NCBI GenBank assembly: GCA_938003595.1 | Contig: CALKYH010000243.1 | Coordinates: 1-5,883 of the forward strand | Length of the DNA: 5,883 bases | Reading direction: 5' to 3' | Source: an uncultured bacterium | Lineage (GTDB): Bacteria; Planctomycetota; Phycisphaerae; Phycisphaerales; UBA1924 | In this document: piece by piece, positions 5,262-5,883 of the stretch | Layout of the letters: the number at the start of each line of letters is the position of its first letter | Position numbering within the stretch: position 1 is the first letter of the stretch | Made by a program: the position numbers and the translations under genes | Notes under the pieces: model-generated | Told to the model about the DNA's origin: nothing | Databases searched by the model: none | The model's input: only the letters and a program-made list of their open reading frames with translations

Positions 5262-5883
5262 ATGCCCCCCACCGCCGCGACGCCGATGCAGGTCCCCGAC
5301 AGCCGTGGTCGCTTCGGCGCGTTCGGCGGCCGCTATGTGCCCGAGACCCTCATGGCGGCGCTGGAGCAGTTGACGCAGGCGTACGACGCGGCGCGGCGGG
5401 ATCCGACCTTCCACGACGAGTTGAACGGCCTGCTGGCCTCGTTCGTCGGGCGTCCGACGGCGCTCTACCCGGCGGGCCGGCTCACGGAGGAGGCCTGGCG
5501 CCGCGCCGGGCGCGCCGGCGCCACCATCTGGTTCAAGCGCGAGGACCTCTGCCACACCGGCGCCCACAAGATCAACAACACCATCGGCCAGGCGCTGCTC
5601 GCCCGGCGCATGGGCAAGCAGCGGATCATCGCCGAGACGGGCGCGGGCCAGCACGGCGTGGCGACCGCCGCCGCGTGCGCTCACCTGGGCCTGCCCTGCG
5701 AGGTCTACATGGGCGCCGAGGATGTCCGCCGCCAGCGGCTCAATGTCGTGCGGATGCGCCTGATGGGCGCGACGGTGCGCGAGGTCGAGTCCGGCTCGCG
5801 CACGCTCAAGGACGCCACCAACGAGGCCATGCGCGACTGGATGGGCTCCTACGACCACACGCACTACATCATCGGCAGCGTCG
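5262..5883 (+). CDS. trpB: Tryptophan synthase beta chain, N-terminal half (cut by right window edge)
   Basis: The first 207 codons of TrpB, about half of the usual length near 400. TrpB condenses indole, channelled from TrpA, with L-serine to make L-tryptophan, using PLP, in the cytoplasm. Recognisable family blocks are GRFGAFGGRYVPETLM (16-31), FKREDLCHTGAHKINN (91-106) with K103 as the PLP Schiff-base lysine, and ETGAGQHGVATA (125-136), where E125 is the catalytic glutamate. The 22-residue gap between K103 and E125 is the same as K87-E109 in Salmonella TrpB. YMGAEDVRRQRLNVVRM (149-165) and HYIIGSV (201-207) follow. ATG 5262 is preferred because of the adjacent TAGAGT. An in-frame ATG at 5286 would also keep all conserved residues. 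No trpA, trpC or trpF is visible on the left side. The frame is intact to the window edge. Confidence 0.97.
   Translation, partial: MPPTAATPMQVPDSRGRFGAFGGRYVPETLMAALEQLTQAYDAARRDPTFHDELNGLLASFVGRPTALYPAGRLTEEAWRRAGRAGATIWFKREDLCHTGAHKINNTIGQALLARRMGKQRIIAETGAGQHGVATAAACAHLGLPCEVYMGAEDVRRQRLNVVRMRLMGATVREVESGSRTLKDATNEAMRDWMGSYDHTHYIIGSV

Noticed and set aside
4983..5864. 293-codon open frame on the minus strand opposite trpB
   Set aside because: It lies opposite conserved TrpB blocks and has no recognisable motif.

Overview
The window is very GC-rich, with G or C at almost every third codon position, and it is densely packed with genes. It reads as a stretch of bacterial chromosome, with no mobile element, rRNA, tRNA or CRISPR. 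A free-living GC-rich bacterium is certain. My best guess at lineage is Planctomycetota (Phycisphaerae-like), based on the exported TlpA-type thioredoxin with a long helical front domain and on the mixed promoter and start style. No marker gene here proves this.

Layout: two genes run leftwards from about 743. They are a small single-domain cupin (378-743) and, downstream, the first 80 codons of a small membrane protein cut by the left edge (1-240). Everything else runs rightwards. A glyoxalase II-like metallo-beta-lactamase hydrolase (820-1476) overlaps by one base with an alpha/beta hydrolase (1476-2303), forming a two-hydrolase operon. Next comes a secreted protein with a long helical N-terminal region and a C-terminal TlpA/ResA-like thioredoxin domain (2411-3706), closed by a strong intrinsic terminator (3734-3762). 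Then follow a UMF1/Atg22-like major facilitator transporter (3811-5238) and, 23 bases later, the first half of tryptophan synthase beta (trpB, 5262 to the right edge).

Functionally this is mostly housekeeping and small-molecule metabolism: thioester or ester hydrolysis, periplasmic thiol-disulfide chemistry, a transporter and the last step of tryptophan synthesis. I see no defence island or clear new multi-gene system. The most interesting signals are regulatory. An octamer GGTAGA(C/G)T recurs in three intergenic regions. Three of the rightward genes (MBL, MFS, trpB) lack a Shine-Dalgarno but carry a -10-like hexamer 6-9 bases before the ATG, which suggests leaderless mRNAs. The cupin/MBL divergent promoters appear to share an overlapping -10. 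By contrast, the cupin, the membrane gene and the thioredoxin gene have good Shine-Dalgarno sites, and in the last case the site selects a GTG start.
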